From Paraplanobispora siamensis (GTDB lineage: Bacteria; Actinomycetota; Actinomycetes; Streptosporangiales; Streptosporangiaceae), in contig NZ_BOOJ01000012.1 of the NCBI RefSeq assembly GCF_016863175.1, forward strand, positions 62,001 to 126,000: 64,000 bases of DNA, in the 5' to 3' direction. The notes beneath the pieces were generated by a model. It did not search any database. It saw nothing but the letters and a program-made list of their open reading frames with translations, and was not told the origin of the DNA. Positions 17,996 to 27,157 of this stretch are shown here, piece by piece (within the stretch, counting starts at the first letter, position 1; every line of letters begins with the position of its first letter). Both the position numbers and the translations under genes were made by a program.

Positions 17996-18375
17996 CCGGC
18001 GAGGACGGGGGCGGCGCCGCCATGAAGGCCCGGGACCCGGAGCCCGCGGGATCCGCCCCGGCGACACCGGGGCGGACGGGCGGAGGGGGACGTGGACCGG
18101 AGAGACCCCGGTGGGCGGGTCCGGTGGGACGTGGACCGGAGAGACCCCGGTGGGCGGGTCCGGTGGGACATGAGCCGGAGAGGTCCAAGCGGGCGGGCTC
18201 GGGGGGACGCGGGCCGGAGGGGCCCGGGCGGACGGGCCGCGGGGGACATGGGCCGGATTCCGGGGGCGGGCCGGAGGGATCCGGGAGGGGGGCGCACGGG
18301 GTGGTGATCATGATGGTCCGGCTGGCCGTCGTGGTCGTGATCGTGGCCGCGACGGTGATGGGAGTGATGTGGTGA
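17992..18375 (+). CDS. Small low-complexity protein with C-terminal membrane helix
   Basis: This 127-aa frame starts at a GTG overlapping the upstream stop (GTGA) and ends in a TGA overlapping the asparaginase-like start, so both junctions look translationally coupled. Residues ~30-100 are Gly/Pro/Arg-rich repeats (GPERPRWAGPVG) from a 39-nt tandem repeat. The last ~24 residues (VVIMMVRLAVVVVIVAATVM) are a membrane helix. No family is recognised. The coupling is the main evidence that it is real. Confidence 0.5.
   Translation: MTGEDGGGAAMKARDPEPAGSAPATPGRTGGGGRGPERPRWAGPVGRGPERPRWAGPVGHEPERSKRAGSGGRGPEGPGRTGRGGHGPDSGGGPEGSGRGAHGVVIMMVRLAVVVVIVAATVMGVMW
18089..18260. repeat. Degenerate tandem repeat, 39-nt unit
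   Basis: Two exact 39-nt copies begin at 18089 and 18128 (each starts GACGTGGACCGGAGAGACCC); two to three diverged copies follow. The unit length is a multiple of three, so the membrane-protein frame is kept. Confidence 0.85.
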
Positions 18376-19343
18376 AGCGCGTGCTGATGCTGGCGACCGG
18401 GGACGTCATGTCCTACTCGCGGGATCCCGGGTTCCCGGGCGTCGCGACCGGGGCCGAGCTCCTGGAGACCATCCCCGACGGGGCGCTGCCCGCCGAGGTG
18501 ACGGTCGAGGACGTGATGACGGGGCCCAGCTGGGACATGACGCCCTCGACCATGCTGCAGCTGGCCCGCCGGGCCCGCTCGGCCATCCTGGACGACGGGT
18601 TCGACGGCGTGGTGATCACCCATGGCACCGACATCCTGGAGGAGACCGCGTTCCTGGTGGACCTGATGGCGGGCGAGGCGGCCTCCCGGGGCGGCATCGT
18701 CCTGACCGGGGCCATGCGCTGCCTGGACGAGCTGTCCAGCGACGGGCCGCGCAACCTGGCCTCCGCCGTCACGGCCGCCGCCCATCCCGCGCTGCGCGGG
18801 GTCGGCGCCGTCGCGTGCCTCAACGACGAGCTGCACGCGGCCCGCTGGGTCACCCATGTCGATGCCGTGAGCCTGTCGGCCTTCTCCTCGGCGCCCCACC
18901 CGGTGCTCGGGCACGTGAGCGGGGGAAGGGTCGTCATCGAGGCCGCCCCGCCGCCCAGGCCGCCTCACCGCGCGGGCGAGCCGGAGACCGACGTCGCCCT
19001 GATCAAGACCTATCCCGAGATCGATCCGGTCCTGCTCACCGCGATCGTGGACGCGGGGGCCCGCGGCATCGTCCTGGAAGGCACCGGCGCCGGAAACGTG
19101 CCCGTCGGGCTGCTGACCACCATCAACGAGCTCACGGACTGGGGCGTGCCCGTCGTGGTCGCCTCGCGCTGCCGTACCGCGACGACCCCTCTCGAGGAGC
19201 TGGAGTTCGGCCTGGGACTGGCCGCCAAGGTGGGCGCGATCGGGGCCCGCGGCCTGGCTCCCGCCAAGGCGCGCGTCGCCCTCATGGTCGCCCTCGGATC
19301 CGGCGGTCCGAAGGCCGTGCGCGAGTGGTTCGACAGGCTCTGA
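18372..19343 (+). CDS. L-asparaginase family protein
   Basis: The ~323-aa protein shows the asparaginase layout: the N-terminal Thr9 in LMLATGDVMSYS, the second motif VVITHGTDILEETAF (Thr83, Asp87), VLTGAMR and GIVLEGTGAGNVP. The first motif is normally ATGGTI; here Gly is replaced by Asp (ATGD), so activity or substrate may differ. No signal peptide is present. The start overlaps the small membrane-protein gene (GTGA at 18372; a GTG one codon earlier is possible). Why it shares an operon with a Clp_N protein is unclear. Confidence 0.83.
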   Translation: MKRVLMLATGDVMSYSRDPGFPGVATGAELLETIPDGALPAEVTVEDVMTGPSWDMTPSTMLQLARRARSAILDDGFDGVVITHGTDILEETAFLVDLMAGEAASRGGIVLTGAMRCLDELSSDGPRNLASAVTAAAHPALRGVGAVACLNDELHAARWVTHVDAVSLSAFSSAPHPVLGHVSGGRVVIEAAPPPRPPHRAGEPETDVALIKTYPEIDPVLLTAIVDAGARGIVLEGTGAGNVPVGLLTTINELTDWGVPVVVASRCRTATTPLEELEFGLGLAAKVGAIGARGLAPAKARVALMVALGSGGPKAVREWFDRL

Positions 19344-19536
19344 CGGTACGGCCTGCCGTCCCGCCGGGCGGCGCCGCGGGGGCCGCTCCGGCGGGCCCTG
19401 GAGATGTGGTAGGGGCGGCTGTCTGAAACTTTCATCGGGTCGCGGAGGCGTTCGCTCAGGTCAGGGGTGAGAAAGTCCTCACAACGGGTTCGCCGGGAGG
19501 CGGGATGCTGTACACCTGCCGGAAACATCCGGACTA

Positions 19537-19550
19537 TGGGAGCGCTCCCA
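19537..19550. promoter_or_regulatory. CebR-type operator
   Basis: TGGGAGCGCTCCCA is a perfect 14-bp palindrome identical to the consensus for CebR, the LacI-family cellobiose-responsive repressor of actinomycetes. It lies 24 nt before the start of the GH6 cellulase, placed to block transcription. Confidence 0.9.
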
Positions 19551-19573
19551 CCCCTCGTCTGGAGATGACATCC

Positions 19574-21877
19574 ATGAGAGCTCATCCGCGCCGCCATGCC
19601 TGGCGGAACCGGGCTGCGACGGCGGCGGCCGTTCTGGTGGCCGCCACCGGCCTCGCCGCCGGTCAGGCGGCGACGGCCCACGCGGCCGTCGCCTGCGACG
19701 TCGCCTACTCCACCAACGACTGGCAGGGCGGCTTCACCGCCAACGTGACCATCAAGAACCTCGGCGACGCGCTCAACGGCTGGACCCTCGGCTTCACCTT
19801 CACCGGTGGCCAGAAACTCCAGCAGGGCTGGTCGGCGACCTGGGCCCAGGACAGCGCGAACAAGGTCACCGCGAAGAGTCTCGACTGGAACGCCAGGCTC
19901 GCCACCGGCGCCTCCACGAGCATCGGCTTCAACGGTTCGTGGTCGGGCTCGAACCCCAAGCCCACCGACTTCACCATCAACGGCGTCTCCTGCGGCGGCC
20001 CGCCGGCCAACCAGGCTCCCACCGTCAGCCTGACCAGCCCGGCCAGCGGCTCCACGCACGCCACGGGCGCGGCCGTGCCGCTGGCCGCGACGGCCTCCGA
20101 CGACGGCGCCGTCAGCAAGGTCGAGTTCTACGTCGACGGCACCCTGGTGAACACCGACACCAGCGCCCCCTACTCCTACTCCGCAACGGGGCTGGCCGCC
20201 GGATCCCACACCGCCAAGGCCAAGGCCTACGACAACGGCACCCCGGTCCTGAGCAAGGACAGCGCCGAGGTCCCCTTCACCGTGGGCGGCGGCGGGAACC
20301 CCTCCGTGGTCGCGACCGCCACCTCGGTCAGCGTCCCCGAGGGCGGCAGCAAGACCGTGGGCTTCCGGCTCAGCCAGGCGCCCTCGGGCAACGTTACGGT
20401 CAACCTGAGCAAGACCGGTGACTCGAACATCACCATCGCGCCCTCCACGCTGACCTTCACCTCCGCCAACTGGAACACGGCGCAGAACGTGACGGTCTCC
20501 GCCTCCGAGGACACCGACGAGACCGACGGCACCGCCACCATCGCGGCCGCCGCCTCCGGGCACACCGGCGTCTCGGTCACCGCGACCGAGGAGGACAACG
20601 ACGGTGACACGCCGCCGGTCGGCGAGCACGTCGACAACCCCTACGACGGGGCCACCGGCTACGTGAACCCGAACTGGTCGTCCAAGGCCGCCGCCGAGCC
20701 GGGCGGCGCCGCGGTGGCGAACATCTCCACCGGCGTGTGGATGGACCGCATCGCGGCCATCGAGGGCAGCGCCTCCGCCATGGGCCTGCGCGCCCACCTG
20801 GAGGAGGCCCTGAAGCAGGACGCCGCCAACGGCAGCAAGCCGCTGACGATTCAGTTCGTCATCTACAACCTGCCCAACCGCGACTGCTCGGCCCTGGCCT
20901 CCAACGGTGAGCTGCGCATCTCGGAGAACGGCCTGAACCGCTACAAGGCCGAGTACATCGACCCGATCGCCGACATCATGGACGACCCCAAGTACGCGGC
21001 GCTGCGCATCGTGACGATCATCGAGATCGACTCGCTGCCGAACCTGGTCACCAACCTCAACCTGGCCAAGTGCCAGGAGGCCAAGGACACCGGCGCCTAC
21101 GTCAACGGCGTCCGCTACGCCCTGGACAAGCTGCACGCCATCCCGAACGTCTACACCTACGTCGACGCCGGTCACCACGGCTGGCTGGGCTGGGACACGA
21201 ACTTCGGCCCGTCCGCCGAGCTGTTCGCCACCACCGTCGCCGGCACCGCCAAGGGCTTCGAGAGCGTCGACGGCTTCATCACCAACACCGCCAACTACTC
21301 GGCGCTGAAGGAGCCGCACTTCACCATCAACACCACCGTCAACAACCAGACGATCCGCCAGTCCGACTGGGTCGACTGGAACTACTACGTCGACGAGCTG
21401 TCCTACGCCCAGGCGTACCGGCAGGAGCTGATCAGGCGGGGCTTCAACAGCAACATCGGAATGCTGATCGACACCTCCCGCAACGGCTGGGGCGGCACCG
21501 CCCGCCCGGCGGCGCCCAGCACCTCCAACAACGTCAACGACTTCGTCAACCAGTCTCGCGTCGACCGCCGCATCCACGCCGGCAACTGGTGCAACCAGAG
21601 CGGTGCGGGTCTCGGCGAGCGGCCGCAGGCCAACCCGGCTCCGGGTCTGGACGCCTACGTCTGGATCAAGCCCCCGGGCGAGTCCGACGGCTCCAGCAAG
21701 GAGATCCCGAACAACGAGGGCAAGGGCTTCGACCGGATGTGCGACCCGACCTACGAGGGCAACGAGCGCAACGGCAACAGCATGAGCGGCGCCCTTCCGG
21801 ACGCCCCGATCTCCGGGCAGTGGTTCTCCGCGCAGTTCCGCGAGCTGCTGAAGAACGCCTACCCGCCCGTCCAGTAG
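19574..21877 (+). CDS. Secreted GH6 cellulase (cellobiohydrolase type) with CBM2
   Basis: The 767-aa protein has a signal peptide (~1-37, ends AHA) and a CBM2 cellulose-binding domain (~38-141, Cys41 and Cys140 at its ends). An Ig-like module (~146-236) and a Calx-beta/cadherin-like module (~242-345) follow, then the GH6 domain (~350-767). Catalytic-site motifs are NRDCSALASNGE (Asp437) and IIEIDSLPNLVTN (Asp486, candidate general acid). GH6 enzymes cleave cellulose to cellobiose with inversion. GGAG is 9 nt before the ATG. The upstream CebR box predicts repression without cello-oligosaccharides. Confidence 0.93.
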   Translation: MRAHPRRHAWRNRAATAAAVLVAATGLAAGQAATAHAAVACDVAYSTNDWQGGFTANVTIKNLGDALNGWTLGFTFTGGQKLQQGWSATWAQDSANKVTAKSLDWNARLATGASTSIGFNGSWSGSNPKPTDFTINGVSCGGPPANQAPTVSLTSPASGSTHATGAAVPLAATASDDGAVSKVEFYVDGTLVNTDTSAPYSYSATGLAAGSHTAKAKAYDNGTPVLSKDSAEVPFTVGGGGNPSVVATATSVSVPEGGSKTVGFRLSQAPSGNVTVNLSKTGDSNITIAPSTLTFTSANWNTAQNVTVSASEDTDETDGTATIAAAASGHTGVSVTATEEDNDGDTPPVGEHVDNPYDGATGYVNPNWSSKAAAEPGGAAVANISTGVWMDRIAAIEGSASAMGLRAHLEEALKQDAANGSKPLTIQFVIYNLPNRDCSALASNGELRISENGLNRYKAEYIDPIADIMDDPKYAALRIVTIIEIDSLPNLVTNLNLAKCQEAKDTGAYVNGVRYALDKLHAIPNVYTYVDAGHHGWLGWDTNFGPSAELFATTVAGTAKGFESVDGFITNTANYSALKEPHFTINTTVNNQTIRQSDWVDWNYYVDELSYAQAYRQELIRRGFNSNIGMLIDTSRNGWGGTARPAAPSTSNNVNDFVNQSRVDRRIHAGNWCNQSGAGLGERPQANPAPGLDAYVWIKPPGESDGSSKEIPNNEGKGFDRMCDPTYEGNERNGNSMSGALPDAPISGQWFSAQFRELLKNAYPPVQ

Positions 21878-21918
21878 TCCCACCGGCCGGGACCCGCGGG
21901 TCCCGGCCCCGCACACCC

Positions 21919-21955
21919 GGCCCCGCCGCCCTCTGTCGAGAGGGGCGGCGGGGCC
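21919..21955. terminator. Terminator after the cellulase
   Basis: GGCCCCGCCGCCC pairs with its complement over 13 bp, with a short loop around TCTGTCGAGA. Confidence 0.85.
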
Positions 21956-21961
21956 GTACCA

Positions 21962-22050
21962 ATATCGGGAGGCCGTGCCGATATCGGGAGGCCGTGCTGA
22001 TGTCGGGAGGCCGTGCCGATGTCGGGAGGCCGTGCCGATATTGGGATGCG
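21962..22050. repeat. Tandem repeat, 19-nt unit, four copies plus a fragment
   Basis: ATATCGGGAGGCCGTGCCG is repeated four times with one- or two-base changes (ATGTCGGG, GTGCTG). Junctions make CCGATATCGG palindromes. It fills the space between the cellulase terminator and the hrpA promoter region. Confidence 0.9.
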
Positions 22051-22121
22051 ATCCACCGGCGAGTCAGGCACCATGGGCGGTTGGCTCCTGACCCGTGGGC
22101 CGAAAGTATCCTGGTTGCAGT

Positions 22122-25100
22122 ATGGGAACGCCTTCGTTGACATCTCCGCTCGCCGATCTCCGCACCCGTCTTCCCGAGCTGACGCTCCGCGACCAGCGAC
22201 GGCTGGGACGGCGGCTCGACGGCGCCCGGAAGGTCAGGAACCGCTCCGCGCAGCAGAAGATCGCCGAGGAGATCGGCGCCGACATCGAGCGGGCCGAGCG
22301 GCGGATCGCCGAGCGCCGCGCGGCCGTGCCCGCGGTGACCTATCCGGAGGCGCTGCCGGTCAGCCAGCGCAAGGACGACATCCTGGAGGCGGTCCGCGAC
22401 CACCAGGTGGTGATCGTCGCCGGTGAGACCGGCTCGGGCAAGACCACCCAGCTGCCGAAGATCTGCCTGGAGCTGGGCCGGGGGGTCAAGGGACTGATCG
22501 GGCACACCCAGCCCCGCCGGATCGCGGCCAGGACCGTGGCCGAGCGCGTGGCCGAGGAGCTCGACACCCCGCTCGGCGACGCGGTGGGCTACAAGGTGCG
22601 CTTCACCGACCAGGTGAGCGACAGCACGCTCGTCAAGGTCATGACGGACGGTATCCTCCTGGCCGAGCTGCAGAGCGACCGCGATCTCGCCCAGTACGAC
22701 ACGCTGATCATCGACGAGGCGCACGAGCGCAGCCTCAACATCGACTTCATCCTCGGCTATCTCAAGCAGCTCCTGCCCCGCCGTCCCGACCTGAAGGTGA
22801 TCATCACCTCGGCGACCATCGACCCGGAGCGCTTCTCCCGGCACTTCGGTGAGGCCCCGATCGTGGAGGTCTCCGGCCGGACCTATCCCGTCGAGGTGCG
22901 CTACCGGCCGGTCGGCGAGGACGACGACCAGATCCAGGCCATCGGCGACGCGGTCGACGAGCTGTGCCTGGAGGGACCCGGCGACATCCTGGTCTTCCTC
23001 AGCGGCGAGCGCGAGATCCGCGACACCGCCGACGCGCTGGCCAAACGCAAGGACGTCGAGGTCCTGCCGCTGTACGCCCGGCTGTCGGCCGCCGAGCAGC
23101 ACAAGGTCTTCCAGCCGCACCGGGGCCGCCGCGTCGTGCTGGCCACCAACGTGGCCGAGACCTCGCTGACCGTCCCCGGCATCAAGTACGTGGTCGACCC
23201 CGGCTTCGCCCGCATCTCCCGCTACAGCCACCGCACCAAGGTGCAGCGCCTGCCGATCGAGGCCATCTCGCAGGCCTCGGCCAACCAGCGCAAGGGCCGC
23301 TGCGGCCGCGTCTCCGAGGGCGTGTGCATCCGGCTCTACGAGGAAGAGGACTTCCTGTCCCGGCCGGAGTTCACCGACCCGGAGATCCTCCGTACGAACC
23401 TCGCCTCGGTCATCCTGCAGATGACCTCCATCGGCCTGGGTGACATCGCCGCCTTCCCGTTCGTCGAGCCGCCGGACCAGCGCCAGGTCAAGGACGGCAT
23501 GGACCTGCTGCGCGAGCTGGGCGCCTTCGACGAGGCCAGGCGCATCACCCCGCTGGGCCGCAAGCTCGCCGGGCTCCCGGTGGACCCGCGCCTGGCCCGG
23601 ATGGTGCTGGAGGCCGACCACAACGGCTGCGTGCGCGAGGTCATGGTCATCGCCGCCGCCCTGTCGATCCAGGACCCGCGCGAGCGCCCGGCCGACAAGC
23701 AGCAGGCCGCCGACGAGATGCACCGGCGCTTCGCCGACAAGGAATCGGACTTCATCTCCTACCTGAACCTGTGGAACTACCTGCAGGAGCGGCAGAAGGA
23801 GCTGTCCTCCAGCGCCTTCCGCCGGTTGTGCAAGGCCGAGTTCCTCAACTACCTGCGCGTACGCGAGTGGCAGGACGTCTACAGCCAGCTGCGGCAGATG
23901 TCGAAGTCCCTGGGCGTCACGCTCAACAGCACCCCCGGCGACGAGCAGAAGGTCCACGTCTCCCTGCTGTCCGGCCTGCTGTCGCACATCGGCGTCAAGG
24001 ACATCGACAAGAAGGGCCCCCAGGACGGCCCGCGCCGCCCCATCACCGAGTACATCGGCGCCCGCAACGCCCGCTTCGCCATCTTCCCCGGCTCCGCGCT
24101 GGCCAGGAAGCAGCCGCTGTGGGTGATGTCGGCCGAGCTGGTGGAGACCTCCCGGCTCTGGGCCCGGGTCAACGCCAAGATCGAACCCGAGTGGGTCGAG
24201 CCGCTGGCCCAGCACCTGATCAAGCGCACCTACTCCGAGCCGCACTGGGAGAAGAAGCAGGCCTCCGTGGTGGCCTACGAGAAGGTCACCCTGTACGGCG
24301 TGCCGGTCGTGGCCCAGCGCAAGGTCAACTACGGCCGCATCGACCCCGAGACGAGCCGCGAGCTGTTCATCCGGCACGCCCTGGTCGAGGGCGACTGGGA
24401 GACCCACCACGCCTTCTTCAGGGAGAACCGCAAGCTCCTGGAAGAGGTCGAGGAGCTGGAGGAGCGCGCCCGCCGCCGCGACATCCTCGTCGACGACGAG
24501 ACCCTGTTCGACTTCTACGACCAGCGCGTCGGCCAGGAGGTCGTCTCCGGGCGTCACTTCGACTCCTGGTGGAAGAAGGCCAGGCAGGCCGACCCCGACC
24601 TGCTCAACTTCGAGAAGTCGATGCTCATCAGCGAGACGGCCGGGGACGTCAGCCAGCGCGACTATCCCGACGTCTGGCGCCAGGGCGGGCTGCGCTTCCC
24701 GCTGACCTACCAGTTCGAGCCGGGCGCCGACGCCGACGGCGTCACCGCGCACATCCCGCTCTCGCTGCTCAACCAGGTCAACGTCGAGGGCTTCGACTGG
24801 CAGATCCCCGGCCTGCGCGAGGAGCTGCTCACCGCGCTGATCCGGTCCCTGCCCAAGAACATCCGGCGCAACTTCGTGCCCGCCCCCAACTACGCCAAGC
24901 AGGTCCTCCAGCGGGCCAAGCCCACCCAGGAGCCGCTGCTGGCCGTACTGGAGCGGGAGCTGCTGAACCTCACCGGCATCCAGATCCCGCGCGAGGCCTG
25001 GCAGCTCGACAACGTCCCCGACCACCTGAAGATCACCTTCCGGGTGATCGACGGGCGCAAGCACAAGCTCGCCGAGAGCAAGGACCTGGCCGACCTCAAA

Positions 25101-26015
25101 CGGCGCCTGGCCCCCAAGCTCCGCCAGACCCTGTCCAAGGCCGCCGGCATGGAGCAGTCGGGCCTGACCACCTGGAGCCTGGGAGAGCTGCCCAGGACCT
25201 TCGAGCAGCGCAAGATGAAGGCCTACCCGGCGCTGGCCGACGAGGGTTCCAGCGTGGCCGTGCGGATGTTCGAGACCGAGGCCGAGCAGCGCCGCGCCAT
25301 GTGGGAGGGCACCCGCAGGCTGCTGCTGCTCAACACCCCCTCCCCGGCCAAGTGGGTCCTGGGCCGCCTGGACAACCAGGCCAAGCTGACGCTCAGCCGC
25401 AGCCCGCACGCCGGCGCCACCGCGCTGTTCGACGACTGCATCGCCTGCGCCGCGGACAAGCTCATGGCCGAGCACGGCGGTCCGGTCTGGGACGAGTCGG
25501 CCTTCGCCACCCTGCACGACAAGGTCCGCGCCGAACTGTTCGACACCACCGCCGAGGTCGTCGACCGGGTCAGGGCCATCCTGGCGGTCTGGCACACCCT
25601 GAGCACCCGCCTGGGCGAGGCGCGCTCCACCCCGGCGGTGGAGGACGTCCGCGACCAGGTCGCCAACCTCGTCTATCCCGGGTTCGTCACCGCCACGGGC
25701 TACAAGCGCCTGCCCGACCTGCTGCGCTATCTGAAGGCGGCCGAGCGCCGGCTGGACAAGCTCCCCGACGACCCGTACCGCGACGAGGAGCGCATGCACA
25801 AGGTCCACGACATCGAGGACGACTATCACGACCTGCTGGACAAGCTCCCGCCCGCCCGCCGCGGCGACGACGAGGTCCGCCAGATCCGCTGGATGATCGA
25901 GGAACTCCGGGTGAGCTACTTCGCCCAGACCCTCGGCACGCCGTACTCCATCTCCGACAAGCGCATCCGCAAGGCGATGGAGGCCATCGACCTGGGCAGC
26001 TCCTTCCAGCGCTGA
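22122..26015 (+). CDS. hrpA: ATP-dependent RNA helicase HrpA
   Basis: The 1297-aa protein is a full-length DEAH-box helicase: Walker A GETGSGKTTQ (101-110), DEAH (198-201) in LIIDEAHERSLN, SAT in VIITSATID and QRKGRCGR as motif VI. HA2/OB-fold regions and the long HrpA-specific C-terminal half (DUF3418) follow. HrpA acts on structured RNA and stalled ribosomes. An upstream in-frame GTG exists at 22095, but the family starts near MGTPSLTSPLADLRTRLPEL. It is monocistronic. Confidence 0.95.
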   Translation: MGTPSLTSPLADLRTRLPELTLRDQRRLGRRLDGARKVRNRSAQQKIAEEIGADIERAERRIAERRAAVPAVTYPEALPVSQRKDDILEAVRDHQVVIVAGETGSGKTTQLPKICLELGRGVKGLIGHTQPRRIAARTVAERVAEELDTPLGDAVGYKVRFTDQVSDSTLVKVMTDGILLAELQSDRDLAQYDTLIIDEAHERSLNIDFILGYLKQLLPRRPDLKVIITSATIDPERFSRHFGEAPIVEVSGRTYPVEVRYRPVGEDDDQIQAIGDAVDELCLEGPGDILVFLSGEREIRDTADALAKRKDVEVLPLYARLSAAEQHKVFQPHRGRRVVLATNVAETSLTVPGIKYVVDPGFARISRYSHRTKVQRLPIEAISQASANQRKGRCGRVSEGVCIRLYEEEDFLSRPEFTDPEILRTNLASVILQMTSIGLGDIAAFPFVEPPDQRQVKDGMDLLRELGAFDEARRITPLGRKLAGLPVDPRLARMVLEADHNGCVREVMVIAAALSIQDPRERPADKQQAADEMHRRFADKESDFISYLNLWNYLQERQKELSSSAFRRLCKAEFLNYLRVREWQDVYSQLRQMSKSLGVTLNSTPGDEQKVHVSLLSGLLSHIGVKDIDKKGPQDGPRRPITEYIGARNARFAIFPGSALARKQPLWVMSAELVETSRLWARVNAKIEPEWVEPLAQHLIKRTYSEPHWEKKQASVVAYEKVTLYGVPVVAQRKVNYGRIDPETSRELFIRHALVEGDWETHHAFFRENRKLLEEVEELEERARRRDILVDDETLFDFYDQRVGQEVVSGRHFDSWWKKARQADPDLLNFEKSMLISETAGDVSQRDYPDVWRQGGLRFPLTYQFEPGADADGVTAHIPLSLLNQVNVEGFDWQIPGLREELLTALIRSLPKNIRRNFVPAPNYAKQVLQRAKPTQEPLLAVLERELLNLTGIQIPREAWQLDNVPDHLKITFRVIDGRKHKLAESKDLADLKRRLAPKLRQTLSKAAGMEQSGLTTWSLGELPRTFEQRKMKAYPALADEGSSVAVRMFETEAEQRRAMWEGTRRLLLLNTPSPAKWVLGRLDNQAKLTLSRSPHAGATALFDDCIACAADKLMAEHGGPVWDESAFATLHDKVRAELFDTTAEVVDRVRAILAVWHTLSTRLGEARSTPAVEDVRDQVANLVYPGFVTATGYKRLPDLLRYLKAAERRLDKLPDDPYRDEERMHKVHDIEDDYHDLLDKLPPARRGDDEVRQIRWMIEELRVSYFAQTLGTPYSISDKRIRKAMEAIDLGSSFQR

Positions 26016-26664
26016 CCCCGGCGCCGGGGCGCGTCCCGCGGATCCCCGGCCGTTCGGACCGGTTCCCGTGATCTGCGGGACACGGCATGGAGGGCTGGAT
26101 GAGCAGGGCCTGATGCGGCAGGCGGGTACGGCGGCGCATTCCGGGCGTCGAGCCCATCCGTGGGGCGGGCCCGTCCAGGTGAGGGGTCTGCTGCTGGGCG
26201 CGTCCGTCCGGGGAAGGGGCCTGGCCCTGAGGGGCCCGCCCGTGGGGCGCGTCCGTGGTGGGCCGGGTGTTGCCCGCCCAGGTGGCGCTGTACGACGACC
26301 CGGGTGAGCAAGTCCTGAGGTCGGGTTCGTCGTCGGGGAGTGCCGGCGGGCCGGTCGGGGGCGCCTGCGATGCGCCTTCCAGTTGAGATGACCGGCGCCC
26401 CGGTGGTCGCGGCAGGCTCGGCCATGGGGCGGCGCAGCTCGGGTGGGCAACGCCCGGCCCACTGGGGACGTGCCTTACGGGGGTGGGTCCCTCATCCGGG
26501 CGGATGTGCTTCACGGGCGGACTTGCGGGCCGGTCCGCGTTGCCGTGCTCGCCTGCTGTTCCGGGATGTGCTTGCCCGGCTCGTCGCGCGTCGCAGTCCG
26601 GGGTGGACAGCACCCGGCCGGCCCGGTGGCCGCCTCCCCGACGCTCTTCCCTCCGGCGCCGTGG
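26016..26664. other. Gene-free stretch between hrpA and the inverted repeat
   Basis: I find no credible gene here. Open frames on both strands are low-complexity and look like no family. GTGGGCCGGGTGTTGCCC (26258-26275) recurs inverted at 26445-26462 with one mismatch. The text around 26240-26270 resembles the hairpin at 62616-62670. A plus-strand frame enters the inverted repeat and ends in the last residues of the UvrA-like protein (LRDYVNRP); this is a gene scrap, not a gene. Confidence 0.6.
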
Positions 26665-27157
26665 ACCTGCGTGACTACGTCAACCGGCCGTAGGGTCCGG
26701 TGTGCCCCGGTCACGGGTTCGCGTGATCGGGGCGCACCGGATGGTTCCCGCTGTTTGAGGGGTCAGTGGATGTTGACGGGGCGGTAGGCGCGGAATTGGG
26801 TGCCGGCCTTCAGCCCGTGGGTGACGATGCGGTGGTCGGTGCCGTAGCCGGCGCGCTGCTGGTAGGCCCAGTAGGAGGTGTGTTTGGCGTCGGCCCAGCG
26901 GTCGAAGATGACCACCATGCGGGCGGTGTTGCCGCCGACCGGGTCGATCACCAGGTCGCCCTGGAGCAGCTGGTTCATGGCGATCGGTTTGGTGTAGGCG
27001 GGCTTGGCCAGATCCACCGTGATGGGTCCGGGCTTGCCCAGGCCCAGGGCCATGGAGACGTAACCCGAGCCGTCGGTGCGGTAGCCGCCACGGGTCTTGG
27101 TCTGGCTGTAGGGCACCCGCTGCGCCGTGGCCGGACTCCACGTCTTCGCCCGCGCGA
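26665..27157. repeat. Left arm of a 493-bp inverted repeat (partner 29985-30477)
   Basis: Read in reverse complement, this segment equals 29985-30477 except at three positions I can find (26672, 26734, 26778). It contains the last eight or so codons of the uvrA-like gene without the rest, the hairpin terminator, and the whole dead NlpC/P60-like module of the secreted protein. Confidence 0.93.
26697..26740. terminator. Terminator copy inside the inverted repeat
   Basis: CCGGTGTGCCCCG and CGGGGCGCACCGG pair with one mismatch. It is the copied version of the hairpin at 30402-30445 and now serves the minus-strand secreted protein gene. Confidence 0.75.

Noticed and set aside
19010-21916. Long minus-strand frame opposite the asparaginase-like and cellulase genes
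   Set aside because: Both plus-strand proteins have full family motifs, and the antisense product is repetitive and unlike any protein.
25916-26425. Minus-strand frame after hrpA (about 169 codons, Pro/Arg/His-rich)
   Set aside because: Low-complexity text overlapping the hrpA end, no start signal and no family.
21666-26462. Very long minus-strand open frame (about 1600 codons) opposite the cellulase end and hrpA
   Set aside because: It is the antisense of hrpA, whose protein shows every helicase motif. The minus frame gives low-complexity Leu/Val/Gly/Asp text without domains; GC-rich codon bias makes such frames.
26340-26693. Plus-strand 117-codon frame ending LRDYVNRP
   Set aside because: Only the last residues match the UvrA-like protein, and they come from the inverted repeat. 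The rest is unlike a protein, so it is a gene scrap.
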